Positions 52,936-62,118 of a stretch of DNA of 64,000 nt are shown here, piece by piece. The DNA is from Micromonospora sp. MH99 (GTDB taxonomy: Bacteria; Actinomycetota; Actinomycetes; Mycobacteriales; Micromonosporaceae). The first letter of the stretch is position 1. Every line of letters begins with the position of its first letter. Below the pieces are notes generated by a model. It had not been told where the DNA came from. It worked only from the letters and a program-made list of their open reading frames with translations, and searched no databases. The position numbers were made by a program, and so were the translations under genes. Location: the NCBI RefSeq assembly GCF_021442385.1, contig NZ_MUZA01000001.1, positions 1 through 64,000 on the forward strand, written 5' to 3'.

Positions 52936-52952
52936 CGCGTCGACGTCGTGAC

Positions 52953-53020
52953 GGTGACACCCCAGCTCACGGTAGGTAGTGCGACAGGTCAGTCTCCTAC
53001 CCGCCGGCTGGGGTGTCGCC
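52953..53020. terminator. bidirectional terminator between the TAP and SnoaL-like genes
   Basis: Outer stem ggtgacaccccagc (52953-52966) / gctggggtgtcgcc (53007-53020), 14 bp with one G-T pair, enclosing a second hairpin ggtagg / cctacc (52971-52976 / 52996-53001). Confidence 0.75.
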
Positions 53021-53044
53021 GGTCGTTCGCGGCGCATCAGTGGA

Positions 53045-53443
53045 TCAGGAGTCGTCGGACGGGTCGGCCGGCTGCTGTCCCGGCCAGAAAGGCCACTCCT
53101 CGAACGACCGGCACCGGCCGTCGTCGGCGAAGCGCATGACCCACAGGTCGCGGTACTCCTGGTCGACCGGGTCGCCGTAGCGAACCTCCTGGCGCGACAC
53201 GGCGGTGTCGCCCTCCACCGCGACGATCTCCGTGGTCATCCGGAACACCTCGTCGGGACCCTTGCGCTGCTTCTCCCACATCCGGGCGATGGCCGGCAGA
53301 CCGACGACCGGCGTCCAGTACGGCCCCTGCCGGTAGCTCGCGTCCTCGGTGAAGAGCGTGACCAGCCCGTCCGTGCCCGGCGTCCGCCAGAGCCGCTCGT
53401 AGGCGGCGAGCCAGTCCTCGACGTGCTTCCTCTCCATGGACAT
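53045..53443 (-). CDS. SnoaL-like (NTF2-fold) protein
   Basis: The protein has 132 residues from ATG 53443 (53437 possible). Cone-fold text DWLAAYERLWRTPGTDGLVTLFTEDASYRQGP, then TEIVAVEGDTAVSRQEVRYGD and RCRSFEEWPFWP. SnoaL-like proteins are cyclases, isomerases or uncharacterised; function not predictable. Confidence 0.8.
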   Translation of the reverse strand: MSMERKHVEDWLAAYERLWRTPGTDGLVTLFTEDASYRQGPYWTPVVGLPAIARMWEKQRKGPDEVFRMTTEIVAVEGDTAVSRQEVRYGDPVDQEYRDLWVMRFADDGRCRSFEEWPFWPGQQPADPSDDS

Positions 53444-53923
53444 CACCTTGCCACCCGAGCGGCGGCCAGCCGGGCGAACCACTGGGGCAGCGCTCCCACC
53501 GACCCGGTGAGCGGGTGAGCAGCGGCAGATGGAGATCTGCTTCGCCGTCTTCGCTAACGTCCTCGAGTTGGACGAGCACGGGTATCCGCTCAACGAGAAG
53601 TACGCCGAGCGCCTGCCGCCACCTGGCTCTACTAGTACTGCACTGGGAAGCTACCTGCCGAAGAAGCAGACCTCTCCTCTCGGGGAGTCGAGCTCTATCT
53701 GACGTCAGACTCTGAAACGGTGCTGCCCTGCCCTTGCTGCACGGATATCGCTGGCCCGGCCGAAATGGGTCCGGCGCGATCGCGTCCTGGTCGGCGCTGA
53801 TGGGGTGCCATGCCCGTCGACGAGGTGCGGTCGGTCATACGCCAAGTCGTGCCGACCTGATGGCTTCGGTGCGATGGCGAAGGCGAAGATCGGCAACACG
53901 TTGACCGAGTAGAGTCTCGCGTC
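53444..53923. other. gap with a possible 57-codon frame
   Basis: A plus-strand frame at 53529-53702 (MEICFAVFANVLELDEHGYP, then LNEKYAERLPPP) has plausible composition but no relatives I know and no ribosome-binding site I trust; it may be a gene fragment. The rest looks non-coding. Confidence 0.35.
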
Positions 53924-54556
53924 GTGGTGGCAGAGCTCGATCAACAGGGTGACGATGGCCGCCGTCTCGGTCAGGAAGCGATGCGCCGGCTACGGCTCAG
54001 ATCCGTGTGTGCGGTCGACCCCGGCCTCACCGACTCGGAACTTGATTCGATCGAGCAAGAACTCGGGTTCCGGTTTGCCGCCGACCACCGGGCCTTTCTG
54101 GCTGCGGGACTGCCCGTGAACACCCGCGCCGAGCCACGCGAGCCGGACGTGATCCACACACACCCGCAACCGTGGCCCGACTGGCGGAACGGGGACCGTG
54201 ACCAGCTGCGCAGTCTGCTGGCCTGGCCCAGCGAAGGTGTGCTGTTCGACGTCGAGAACAACGGCTTCTGGTACGACGGCTGGGGTCCACGCTCAAGCGG
54301 CACCGCATCGGCATTGGCGACAGCGACCCGCATGCTGGCGCAGGTCCCGAAGATGGTGCCTCTGTACGGGCACCGGTATCTCCCTGGTGAGCCGGGTGCC
54401 TTCGGCCACCCGGTGCTGTCAATGTGGCAGACCGACATCATCTACTACGGGTTGGATCTGGCCGACTACATCGACCGGGAGTTCGGTCGCGTGGGCCCAG
54501 GCGAGACCCCGTGGGAGCCGAAGGCGAGCGTCGAGTTCTGGCGCGACCTGGTCTGA
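53924..54556 (+). CDS. SMI1/KNR4-like protein
   Basis: The protein has 210 residues; GTG 53924. The N-terminal SMI1/KNR4 motif VDPGLTDSELDSIEQELGFRFAADHRAFLAAGLPV is clear, followed by WPSEGVLFDVENNGFWYDGWGPR. Members serve as immunity proteins against secreted toxins. Three further small defence-like or unknown genes follow. A partner toxin is not visible next to it. Confidence 0.82.
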   Translation: MVAELDQQGDDGRRLGQEAMRRLRLRSVCAVDPGLTDSELDSIEQELGFRFAADHRAFLAAGLPVNTRAEPREPDVIHTHPQPWPDWRNGDRDQLRSLLAWPSEGVLFDVENNGFWYDGWGPRSSGTASALATATRMLAQVPKMVPLYGHRYLPGEPGAFGHPVLSMWQTDIIYYGLDLADYIDREFGRVGPGETPWEPKASVEFWRDLV

Positions 54557-54732
54557 GCCGTACGCTCGCCGGCGGTCCATCTGGCGCGAGCCGATCGCTA
54601 CGGGTAGCTGTTGTCTCGGCGAGAGTAGGCGTAGCGCTGAGGGCCGCCCGCGCTGTAGACCGCCGCTCATCCAGGTGATGAGAGGAAGTCGATCGGATCG
54701 CTGATGGCCCATGATCGTGCACGTCCGGCATC

Positions 54733-55374
54733 ATGGCTGGCATGGACGTCGAGGAACTGATCGTGCGCCATCCGCAGGTCTTCCACACGATGTCGGCAAC
54801 CGCTTGGCCATCGGTCCAACGGCACGGCCTGCTGTCCACGCAGCGACTGATCGATCTGTTCGGCCTCGACGCTGGCGAGCGTGATCGCCTCTTGAGCGCA
54901 CCTCGCAGGCAGTCCACCGTTCTGCGTGCCCCCGGCTTGGCGCCCGCCGTGATCCGGGATCAGAAGCCGATGAAATTCGTCGCGGAGAAGATTGATCCAC
55001 ACTCCTCGCTGACCGAGTACCTCGCGGCCATCAACTCTCGGGTCTTCTTCTGGGCCAGCGCCGAGCGACTGGACCGGCTACGTCGAGCGAAGGCGTACCG
55101 CACGGAGGATCAAGTCGTCCTGTACGTCGACACCCGCGCTCTCGTCGAGCGATACGGCCCACAAATCGAACTCTGCCGGCTCAACTCCGGGGCGGTAACC
55201 CAGAAGAACCACCCGCTGCGAGGACACCGATCCTGGCTGCCGATCGCCGACTACCCCTACGACGAGTACCGCCGCCGGTATGGCCGCGATGGCGCCTTGG
55301 TCGAGGTCACCGTCCTGGACGCCGTCCCTGACATCCTCGACCTGACCAACAAGATCGAAGGCACCATCGACTGA
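54733..55374 (+). CDS. DUF7002-like protein with ADP-ribosyltransferase-like pattern
   Basis: The protein has 213 residues; ATG 54733 (also ATG 54742). The early motif FHTMSATAWPSVQRHGLLSTQRLIDLFGL resembles the His-containing strand-helix of DarT/KptA-like ADP-ribosyltransferases (HxT...GLLS), and SRVFFWASAERLDRL matches the second ART segment; the DUF7002 label is from memory of the family's text. No signal peptide, so a cytoplasmic enzyme or toxin. Next to a SMI1/KNR4 gene, which would fit a toxin-immunity pair. Confidence 0.6.
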   Translation: MAGMDVEELIVRHPQVFHTMSATAWPSVQRHGLLSTQRLIDLFGLDAGERDRLLSAPRRQSTVLRAPGLAPAVIRDQKPMKFVAEKIDPHSSLTEYLAAINSRVFFWASAERLDRLRRAKAYRTEDQVVLYVDTRALVERYGPQIELCRLNSGAVTQKNHPLRGHRSWLPIADYPYDEYRRRYGRDGALVEVTVLDAVPDILDLTNKIEGTID

Positions 55375-55734
55375 GCTCTACTGGCCCGGCCGCCAGCGGC
55401 GCGGCCAGACTGAGTTGCAGTCCCCCAATTGGTCTCGGCCTCCGACGGTCATGCGCTGCAGGGGTCGGCGAGAACCGCGGATCGGGGGAGCAGATCGAAA
55501 GCAACAGGGTGCCCTGAACGGCCTTGAACTTCGCGGTTCTGCACAGCAGTCGACAACGCTCCATGCGGCCTGGCGGGGGAGTCTGCGCAGGCCATGGCGG
55601 TAAGGATCTGTGGCCGCGGCGTAGTCACTCCGGCTCTCAGCAGGCCGACGATGGGCACTCAAGGCATCGTCCTGTATCGCAGCCGTGTCTCCACAGCGAA
55701 GCCGCCAGACGGGAGGCATCGCTGTTGTGCGTCG
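55375..55734. other. gap without a supported gene
   Basis: 360 bp. No frame on either strand has consistent codon bias, and I see no hairpin or repeat. Confidence 0.4.
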
Positions 55735-56271
55735 TCAGTAGTGACTGAAGACCTGGCGAACGGTAATGCCGAGCGCGGCCGATACTTGCGCTGCCTCGTC
55801 GGGCGACAACCAGCTGCGGCCTGGATCGCGAACCAGTAGTTCGAATCGCGCAAACGCGGCCGGCCAGTGGTAGTCCAGGTCGTTGAGCGAGACCGTTGCG
55901 CCGCAGCACGGTGTCACGGTTTCCAATGTCGCGAAGCGAGTGGCATAGGCATCATCCATGCGCTCCTGCCACCAGTCGGCATTCAGCGGAGCCTTGCAGG
56001 CCGGGCAGCCGACTGCCTCGAAGTTGGCGCCCTGGTCAATGAACGTAACGTCGGCGTACTGACGGGCGACCAGCTCTCCCGCGCCCGGACACATCGCCGA
56101 GACGACCTCGACCGCAGTATCCGCGGCGTCCTGCGCCGGCACCCACGCCGGCACGGTCGGCACGACACGAAGGAGATCCTCACTCACGCCCGTATCCTCC
56201 ACCAGCTGCCGCCAAGCCGGTATCCCCACCTGCCGCTTTCCGGGTATCGCCATGCGGTGGGAATATGGCAT
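55735..56271 (-). CDS. hypothetical protein with two CxxC-type pairs
   Basis: The protein has 178 residues from ATG 56271 (ATG 56253 possible). It contains GCPACKAPL and PCCGATV, two cysteine pairs that look like a zinc-ribbon, and helix-rich flanks (RQLVEDTGVSEDLLRVVPTVPAW; SWLSPDEAAQVSAALGITVRQV). Unknown function, common as lone genes in Streptomyces and Micromonospora. Confidence 0.6.
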   Translation of the reverse strand: MPYSHRMAIPGKRQVGIPAWRQLVEDTGVSEDLLRVVPTVPAWVPAQDAADTAVEVVSAMCPGAGELVARQYADVTFIDQGANFEAVGCPACKAPLNADWWQERMDDAYATRFATLETVTPCCGATVSLNDLDYHWPAAFARFELLVRDPGRSWLSPDEAAQVSAALGITVRQVFSHY

Positions 56272-56308
56272 GGAGGTTCCCGGCGGGGTCGGGCACGATA
56301 CGGGCGTG

Positions 56309-56533
56309 ATGCTGCTGGTTCCTGCGGATCCACTGCGACCGCGCCGTCCCGACGAGCACTTCAGGGCGGAGGCGGTCGCCGCTCGTGAGGCCGGGCTCGA
56401 CGTGGCTGTTGTCGACCACGACGCACTGACCAGGCCGGATGGTGCGGAGCAGGCGGTGGATTTCCGGCTCCCGATACAAGCCGCCGAGCTACCGGGCAAA
56501 CCTTACGTTCGTCAAGCAAGATCTCGGTCCTGA
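56309..56533 (+). pseudogene. N-terminal remnant of an ATP-grasp domain protein
   Basis: The frame starts MLLVPADPLRPRRPDEHFRA and continues with EAVAAREAGLDVAVVDHDAL, the typical opening of a common actinobacterial ATP-grasp protein. It breaks after about 75 codons (QAARSRS) with no downstream ATP-grasp core. It overlaps nothing else; its promoter seems shared with the divergent two-CxxC gene. Confidence 0.6.
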
Positions 56534-56745
56534 CAGGACGACACGCCCGTCCCCCAGCCGCTGGCGACAGTGGACCCGCAAGTCGCTTGCGGTGGTGATG
56601 CCCAGTCGGTGGAACGTCCGACCGGCCCTTCGGTTGGCAGCGGTGTCAGTGTCGCGGATTTTGTTTGTTAACGCGAAACCAGCGGTACCAGCGACCTAGC
56701 GGAACCCTCGCTGATCGGATGAGCGCCTGACGGGCGCTGCGCCAG

Positions 56746-58419
56746 GTGCCTTACCTGATCGTCCCGTTCCGAACAGTCAGCGACGTCGCTATGGTCCCCC
56801 TCGTGACTCGAGGATCTCGGCCCAAGGGACTCGGCTTTCTTCTCCGGCTCGCCGCCGGCGGCCGCGAAGAACTGCTGATGTCGCTGCCGTCCGAGCGGGC
56901 CCGGTTCACCTCTCTGGGCGGCGTCGTGGTCGGCACGACCGTGATGGCAATGCTGACCATGGCGGTCGCCCTGCACGCGGTGTTCGGTGGAACCCACCCA
57001 CTGATGTTCGTGGTGGTCCCGGTGTGGGGCCTCTTTGTGCTGAGCATCGACCGCTGGCTGATTTCCGACACCTGGCGCGGCATCGGCATCTTAAAGCTCA
57101 TCCCGCGCCTGCTCCTAGCCCTTGCGATTGGCCTCGTCGTCTCCGAGTCGCTGCTGCTGTCGCTCTTCGCCGCGGAAATCAAGGAACAAGTGACGATTGA
57201 CCGCCAGCAGCACGCGTCCCAGCTGCGCAGCCGCTTCGACGCTTGCAACCCGGTCCCGGGTGCGGGCAGCGCTCCCGCCGGATGCGAGGCCTACCGTCTG
57301 CCCGCCGACAGCGCCTCGCTAGAGGCTCTGCTCCTCCAGCGAGCGAGCCTGCGGGCCCAAGTTAATCAGCTCCAGTCGGCTTACGACACGAAGCAGCAGC
57401 AACTGAGCCAGCTGCATGCGCAAGTCATGGACGAATGCCTGGGAACCAAGCCCGGTGCAGGTCCACGCTGCAGGGATCTCCAGGCGCAGGAGCTCGCTCT
57501 CGAACACGGTTCCGTCGGGCCCGCCAGAAATGAACTGAGCGATCGGCAGGCGGACCTGGTCGCACTCGAACAGGAAATCGCGATCGCGCAGCGCAGAGCC
57601 CAAGCGGGACTCGTCACCGCGAAGGCGAGCCGGCTGCAGGAGACGAGTCAAAGTCAGTCCGGCCAACCGAGCATACTGGAGCAGTACGCCGCGTTGGGCC
57701 GGCTGGTCGACGATAACCCGACCGTCAGCCTCATCGAGTGGGCGCTGAGGCTATTTGTGATCACGATTGACTGTCTCCCCGTCCTGCTACGAGCCCTCAG
57801 CGGACGCACCGCTTATGACCAGCTGCTTGAGGTGACCAACGTCGAAGACGAGCGCCGACAGGCCCTACGTACCGAGGCGGTGACCCAGAAACTGCGCGTT
57901 GAGCTGGACTTGCAGAGCCGGCTCAACGAACGCGACGAGTTACCCGATAGTTTCCAGGACTCCATCAGGGCCGGCATCGAGAAGGCGCTCAAGGGCCCGC
58001 CGGTCGTCAACTATAACGGCTGGGTGGACGTCGAGGTCCTCGGCCCAGAGTCGGTCGCGCTCTCCGCCGTCGAGCGCCGCATCGTCCTGAGCGCCACCAC
58101 CACCTTCGAGCTTGAGGTGACCATATCCTCCGATCAGCTGGGTGCCGTCGCCGAGCCGGTGGCGCTGCGCGGCGGCATCGACCAGTCCCGGGTGGATTTC
58201 GTGGTCGAGGTGGACAGCGACCGGACTTCGTTCCGCCGATCCGGCCGGCCTATCACGGTCGGAGCCGACGGCGTCCCTGGTCGCGTCAGGTTCGAGTTCA
58301 TCGATGTCACCCCGCCTGCCCCGCCGGCTTGGATCTGGATTCGGGTTAGTCAGGAACGCCGCACCGTGCAGAACCTCGAACTGACCGTTGAGGCCCAACC
58401 CGCCCTGGAACGCCGTTGA
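56746..58419 (+). CDS. DUF4407 membrane protein, sensor half of a CHAT module
   Basis: The protein has 557 residues (GTG 56746; ATG 56791 is an alternative). The text FLLRLAAGGREELLMSLPSERARFTSLGG is the DUF4407 opening. Three membrane segments at about 57-138, a long charged coiled coil at about 190-320 (Gln-rich LQSAYDTKQQQLSQL), and a fourth segment at about 324-350, then a cytoplasmic beta-rich domain (VDVEVLGPESVALSAVERRIVLS...) at the end. The stop overlaps the next start by TTGA, so the two proteins are made together. I infer a membrane-based sensor or scaffold. Confidence 0.8.
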   Translation: MPYLIVPFRTVSDVAMVPLVTRGSRPKGLGFLLRLAAGGREELLMSLPSERARFTSLGGVVVGTTVMAMLTMAVALHAVFGGTHPLMFVVVPVWGLFVLSIDRWLISDTWRGIGILKLIPRLLLALAIGLVVSESLLLSLFAAEIKEQVTIDRQQHASQLRSRFDACNPVPGAGSAPAGCEAYRLPADSASLEALLLQRASLRAQVNQLQSAYDTKQQQLSQLHAQVMDECLGTKPGAGPRCRDLQAQELALEHGSVGPARNELSDRQADLVALEQEIAIAQRRAQAGLVTAKASRLQETSQSQSGQPSILEQYAALGRLVDDNPTVSLIEWALRLFVITIDCLPVLLRALSGRTAYDQLLEVTNVEDERRQALRTEAVTQKLRVELDLQSRLNERDELPDSFQDSIRAGIEKALKGPPVVNYNGWVDVEVLGPESVALSAVERRIVLSATTTFELEVTISSDQLGAVAEPVALRGGIDQSRVDFVVEVDSDRTSFRRSGRPITVGADGVPGRVRFEFIDVTPPAPPAWIWIRVSQERRTVQNLELTVEAQPALERR

Positions 58420-59669
58420 GCCCGGTCATCGCGATTGTCTCCCTCCGGGCGTTGCACACTGGCTCCGTTGAGGTGGTGTTCGATTTTCCGGTGACCGGCG
58501 AGAACGTCCGCTTTCCACTGCCCGACCGGCGTCCGCTCGACGCGGTCCGGCGGAAGGCCGGCGTCTACCTCGACCGGCTTGTCGCCCAGAATGGGCGGCT
58601 GCGCCTCGACACCAGCGAGGCGCGGGACGCCTTCGCCATCTTGGCGCAAGCTGGCTGGCAGCTCACCTACGTGCTCGCCCAAGGGGACATGTCGCGCATC
58701 GAGGAGTTGTCGTCCGCTTTCCGCAAGGCCAGGGTTCTATGGGAGAGAACGTCCTGGCCGGACCCAGACGATTTGATTCCGGTGGTCGAGATGCACTGCC
58801 GCGACGACGCGTTCCCGCTGGAACTGCTGCCGGTCTTTGAGTATGGCCCGCTACCCGCGATCAACACCTACTACGACCTGGTTTCCGCAGCGTCCCGGTT
58901 CCTCGGCTTCAGCACGATGGTCAAGCGGGTCATCCCCGCTCGGATGCCCGCCGACGGGGTTCTGCGCAACGATCCTGCGCTACCGGTGCAGTTCATCCGG
59001 CACGCGCGCCTTGCCAGTACCCGCGATGAGGTCCGAGAGCTCGCGACCATGCCCGGTGTCGAGGTGGAGGGCCCGTGGCCGATCGACGAGGACGCTGCTG
59101 CGGTGCTGACGACGTTGACCCGTTCTCTCTTCGACGGCTCCCGGCTCGACGGTGCCACGGCCCAGCAACCAGCCCAGATACAGCATTTCGCCTGCCACTG
59201 CGACACCACAACCGAGTTGGACGACGACTACACGCTAACCGTCTCGACCCGCAAGGGTCGGAACCGGGAATTGTCGTTGGCTCAGATGCAGGAGGCGCAC
59301 TGGAAGTTGCGTACCGAGTACCCGGGCCAGTCGCAGGAGCGCTCCGTGATCATCCTGAACGCCTGCGGCTCGTCGCGCACCAATCCCCTGACCGCCAACT
59401 CATTCCCGCGATGGTTTCTCAGTTCTGGGCATCGAGCTTTCATCGGCACCGAGGCCACCGTCCCGGACGGCGTCGCGAGCGCCTTCGCCACGGCCTTCTA
59501 CGGACGTCTGTTGGAACGCCGCCGCCCGCTGGGAGAGGCCGTGGTCTGGGCGCGACGAGACCTTCTATGCGACTTCCGCAACCCCTTGGGGCTGCTCTAC
59601 GTCCTGTATGGCGATGCAGACCTCACTGTCGAGGCGGCTCGTCCCGACGTTTACCGCCGGTTAGCGTGA
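58416..59669 (+). CDS. CHAT-domain (caspase-like) protease
   Basis: The protein has 417 residues; TTG 58416 overlaps the DUF4407 stop. The catalytic dyad is visible: IQHFACHC (His 261) and IILNACGSSRTN (Cys 317), the standard CHAT motifs. The N-terminal 180 residues are a different domain, probably regulatory or substrate-binding, beginning IAIVSLRALHTGSVEVVFDFP. CHAT proteases act in bacterial programmed cell death and defence effectors (e.g. TPR-CHAT/Craspase, gasdermin-linked). The coupling to a membrane sensor suggests a regulated effector. Confidence 0.88.
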   Translation: MSPVIAIVSLRALHTGSVEVVFDFPVTGENVRFPLPDRRPLDAVRRKAGVYLDRLVAQNGRLRLDTSEARDAFAILAQAGWQLTYVLAQGDMSRIEELSSAFRKARVLWERTSWPDPDDLIPVVEMHCRDDAFPLELLPVFEYGPLPAINTYYDLVSAASRFLGFSTMVKRVIPARMPADGVLRNDPALPVQFIRHARLASTRDEVRELATMPGVEVEGPWPIDEDAAAVLTTLTRSLFDGSRLDGATAQQPAQIQHFACHCDTTTELDDDYTLTVSTRKGRNRELSLAQMQEAHWKLRTEYPGQSQERSVIILNACGSSRTNPLTANSFPRWFLSSGHRAFIGTEATVPDGVASAFATAFYGRLLERRRPLGEAVVWARRDLLCDFRNPLGLLYVLYGDADLTVEAARPDVYRRLA

Positions 59670-60086
59670 CTGAAGCAACCGGGTGAAAGCCGCGTCCAAC
59701 ATCGGGATCAGGAACACTGCACCGCCCAGCACCACCCCGGCTGCGATTCGGTCCATCGACACCAGTTTGGCCACGTCAGTGCTGGTTCCGGCCGCCCAGC
59801 AGAGATAGGCCACTCCGGCGAGGATGTAGAAGTGCGGCAGCGGACGTTCGTCGCTGTCCAGCTTCTGTGCAGCGAGCCACAGGTAGCCAATCGTCCCGAC
59901 CAAGCCGATTACCACCACTAGCACGAAGAGGCCGTTGCGCCCCGCGTCGATGCCCGCCGTGACCGGCACGAAGAACGCTAACGTTTCGGCCGGTACATAC
60001 TTGGCCAGTCGCACTGAGAATGAGTCACCGCCAACCCCTGTGGCGCTGCCGCGAAGCTGGGGTGGAGGTACGACTGTACGGGGCAT
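59661..60086 (-). CDS. small four-helix membrane protein overlapping the CHAT gene
   Basis: The protein has 141 residues; the start at 60086 gives MPRTVVPPPQL. Four hydrophobic segments (ETLAFFVPVTAGID; LFVLVVVIGLVGTIGYLWLAA; YILAGVAYLCWAAG; GVVLGGAVFLIPMLDAAF). It is convergent with and overlaps the CHAT gene end by 9 bp. It could be part of the module or an unrelated neighbour. Confidence 0.65.
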   Translation of the reverse strand: MPRTVVPPPQLRGSATGVGGDSFSVRLAKYVPAETLAFFVPVTAGIDAGRNGLFVLVVVIGLVGTIGYLWLAAQKLDSDERPLPHFYILAGVAYLCWAAGTSTDVAKLVSMDRIAAGVVLGGAVFLIPMLDAAFTRLLQSR

Positions 60087-60665
60087 GCGCCGATGCTAAG
60101 CCATCGGGCTATGTAGATCAGCTCAGTGACTGGCGCTGCGTGAGTCATCTGAGCTACCCATCCTTGACCGCACCGCAATTTGGAGCTCGGGATGCGGAAC
60201 AGCACGGCGGCGATCGCGTCGATGCTGCGGCCCAACTCCAAACGGCGGGCACCTGCGTCGGCCTGAGCGACGGGGACCTCCGGCGGGGTCATGCCGGCGG
60301 GCTGCTCGGCGAGGCAGCATGCTGTCGGAGGCCTCGCCCTCGGTGGCTGCTTGGTCGACATCAAGGTGTATGCCGTTCTCGGACCAGCCTGCAGGAGCTC
60401 ACGGATCAGCTACTAGGTTGCGTCCTGTTCGACTCGACGTCACCGCCAAGCGGAATCGGTTCCGTCAGCAGTAGCCACGTGTCTGGAGGGATGTGCGGCT
60501 TGCCGGGAACAGCCGGCCGTTCTTCGCGGTAGCTCACTGGGCGCCGGGCAGGCTGACCGTGGGTTGCTCAGAGGCCACTGGCCCAGGTGCCGCAGGCTGC
60601 ACGGACACGCGAATCGGCGATGACCATCCGGGTGGGGGTCACCGCCGATTGCGTGGTCGAACCGG
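60087..60665. other. gap without a supported gene
   Basis: 579 bp; some long open frames but with poor codon bias and no family match. I see no clear hairpin or repeat. Confidence 0.4.
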
Positions 60666-61151
60666 TCAGGCGGCCGAGCAGGCGGTGTCCAACTCCTTGA
60701 TGGCGGCTTCCAGGGCCTTCTTGCTGGGCTTGGCGTCGGCGGACTTGTTGTACGCGTCGCTCAGGCTCATCATCTCGTCCTGAATTTTTTCGGAGGCGGC
60801 GGTGACTGCCTCGTTGGCGCTCATCGAGTGCGCCAGGATCGCTACCGAGCCGGCGGCCCACTGGGCGCTGACCGCGAAGTGCCCGGCTGGCGGGCCGATC
60901 TTCTCGGCCTTGGTGATCTTAGCCGCGTTGTCCTTGATGTCCTTCTTGATGTCGGTGCAGGCCTTCACTGTGGCCGCGTCGATGGCCGCGGTGCTGGCCG
61001 TAGGGGTGGCCGCACCGGTCGGGGCGGCGCTTGAGGCCGACGGCGACGGCGGGGTCGCGGTGTCCTCAGATGTGGGCTGCGGATCGCAGCCGGACGTCGC
61101 GATCGCCGCCGCGACGGCCATGCCCGTCAGGACGAGTCGAGTTCTGTTCAT
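60666..61151 (-). CDS. secreted lipoprotein of unknown function
   Basis: The protein has 161 residues from ATG 61151, which has GGGGGAAA upstream. Lipobox ATSGC (Cys about 22), Thr/Ser/Ala-rich linker, then a single helical domain with two Cys (KACTDIKKDIKDNAAK ... ELDTACSAA). Common small actinobacterial lipoprotein. Confidence 0.8.
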   Translation of the reverse strand: MNRTRLVLTGMAVAAAIATSGCDPQPTSEDTATPPSPSASSAAPTGAATPTASTAAIDAATVKACTDIKKDIKDNAAKITKAEKIGPPAGHFAVSAQWAAGSVAILAHSMSANEAVTAASEKIQDEMMSLSDAYNKSADAKPSKKALEAAIKELDTACSAA

Positions 61152-61371
61152 CGATGTTTCCCCCGTGATCTTCATGTTCGGCGCACGCTACCAGCCCCGG
61201 TCGAACCGGTGGGACCAGTTAATGCGCCGACGAGCATGGAGCCCGGAGCCCGGAGTTCTGGAGCTGGATGCGAGGCGCCTGGCGAGAAACGGCCTGCGGA
61301 CGGGTGTACCGGGGCGCGGGCCGGCTGGGCTGGTGCCACGTTCCACAATGGTGGCTCTCATTCGTTGGCGG

Positions 61372-62115
61372 TCATCGGCGGGGCTCCCAGCGGAAGAGCC
61401 GGGTGGCCAGGGCGACGGCGATGACGACCCAGCCGAGCGTGGGCGCGAGCAGAAGCAGGGAGTCGGCAACGGCGACGCCGCCGTTCCAGGCGTTCATTGT
61501 CAGTTCGGTGGCCGCCCCGCCGGGCAGCAGCCGCTTGAGCCAGGCGAGGTTCTCGGTGCCGGAGATGCCCACCCAACTGGCCATGGCGATCACACCGAGG
61601 GTTACGGGCAGGGTGGTGACCTGGGCGTGTTCCGGGGAGTTCGTCAGCCCGGCCGTGGCCAGCGCGAGGCCGACCATCATGGCGACGGTCGCGAGGGCCG
61701 CCACGACCAGCAGGACGACGTTGTCCGGTCCGCCGGCGACCACGGCCAGGGCGACCAGGATCGCGGTCACCTGCACCACGGCGAGGACGAGTACGGGCAG
61801 CAGCAGGCCGACGAGGATTCCGGCGTCACTCTCGGCGGTGGAGCGCAGTCGCTTGAGGAAGAGGTTCTGGCGCCGGGAGGCCAGGGTGGTGACGGCGGTG
61901 GCGTAAAGACCGAACGCGGCCACCGTGAACAGCACGATCGCGGCGATGTAGCCGAGGCTGCCGATGGCCGCGTACGTCTCGTGCTGGCGGACGAAGAACA
62001 CGCAGACCGCGACCGGGATGATGAGGCTGGTGATCAGCACCAGCCGGTTGCGGAAGATCTGGATCAGTTCGCTGGACGCGATGGACAACACGGTGATGCT
62101 CCTGTCGGAAGGCAC
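61372..62115 (-). CDS. ABC-2 exporter permease
   Basis: The protein has 247 residues; GTG 62115, four bp after the ATPase stop. Six hydrophobic segments (ITSLIIPVAVCVFFV; GLYATAVTTLASRR; VLLVVAALATVAMM and others). Pairs with the ATPase at 62119; resembles exporters of antibiotic resistance controlled by DesK-type systems. Confidence 0.88.
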   Translation of the reverse strand: MPSDRSITVLSIASSELIQIFRNRLVLITSLIIPVAVCVFFVRQHETYAAIGSLGYIAAIVLFTVAAFGLYATAVTTLASRRQNLFLKRLRSTAESDAGILVGLLLPVLVLAVVQVTAILVALAVVAGGPDNVVLLVVAALATVAMMVGLALATAGLTNSPEHAQVTTLPVTLGVIAMASWVGISGTENLAWLKRLLPGGAATELTMNAWNGGVAVADSLLLLAPTLGWVVIAVALATRLFRWEPRR

Positions 62116-62118
62116 GGA

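Noticed and set aside
56534-56745. Continuation of the ATP-grasp gene after 56533
   Set aside because: No ATP-grasp core text appears in any frame up to the DUF4407 start.
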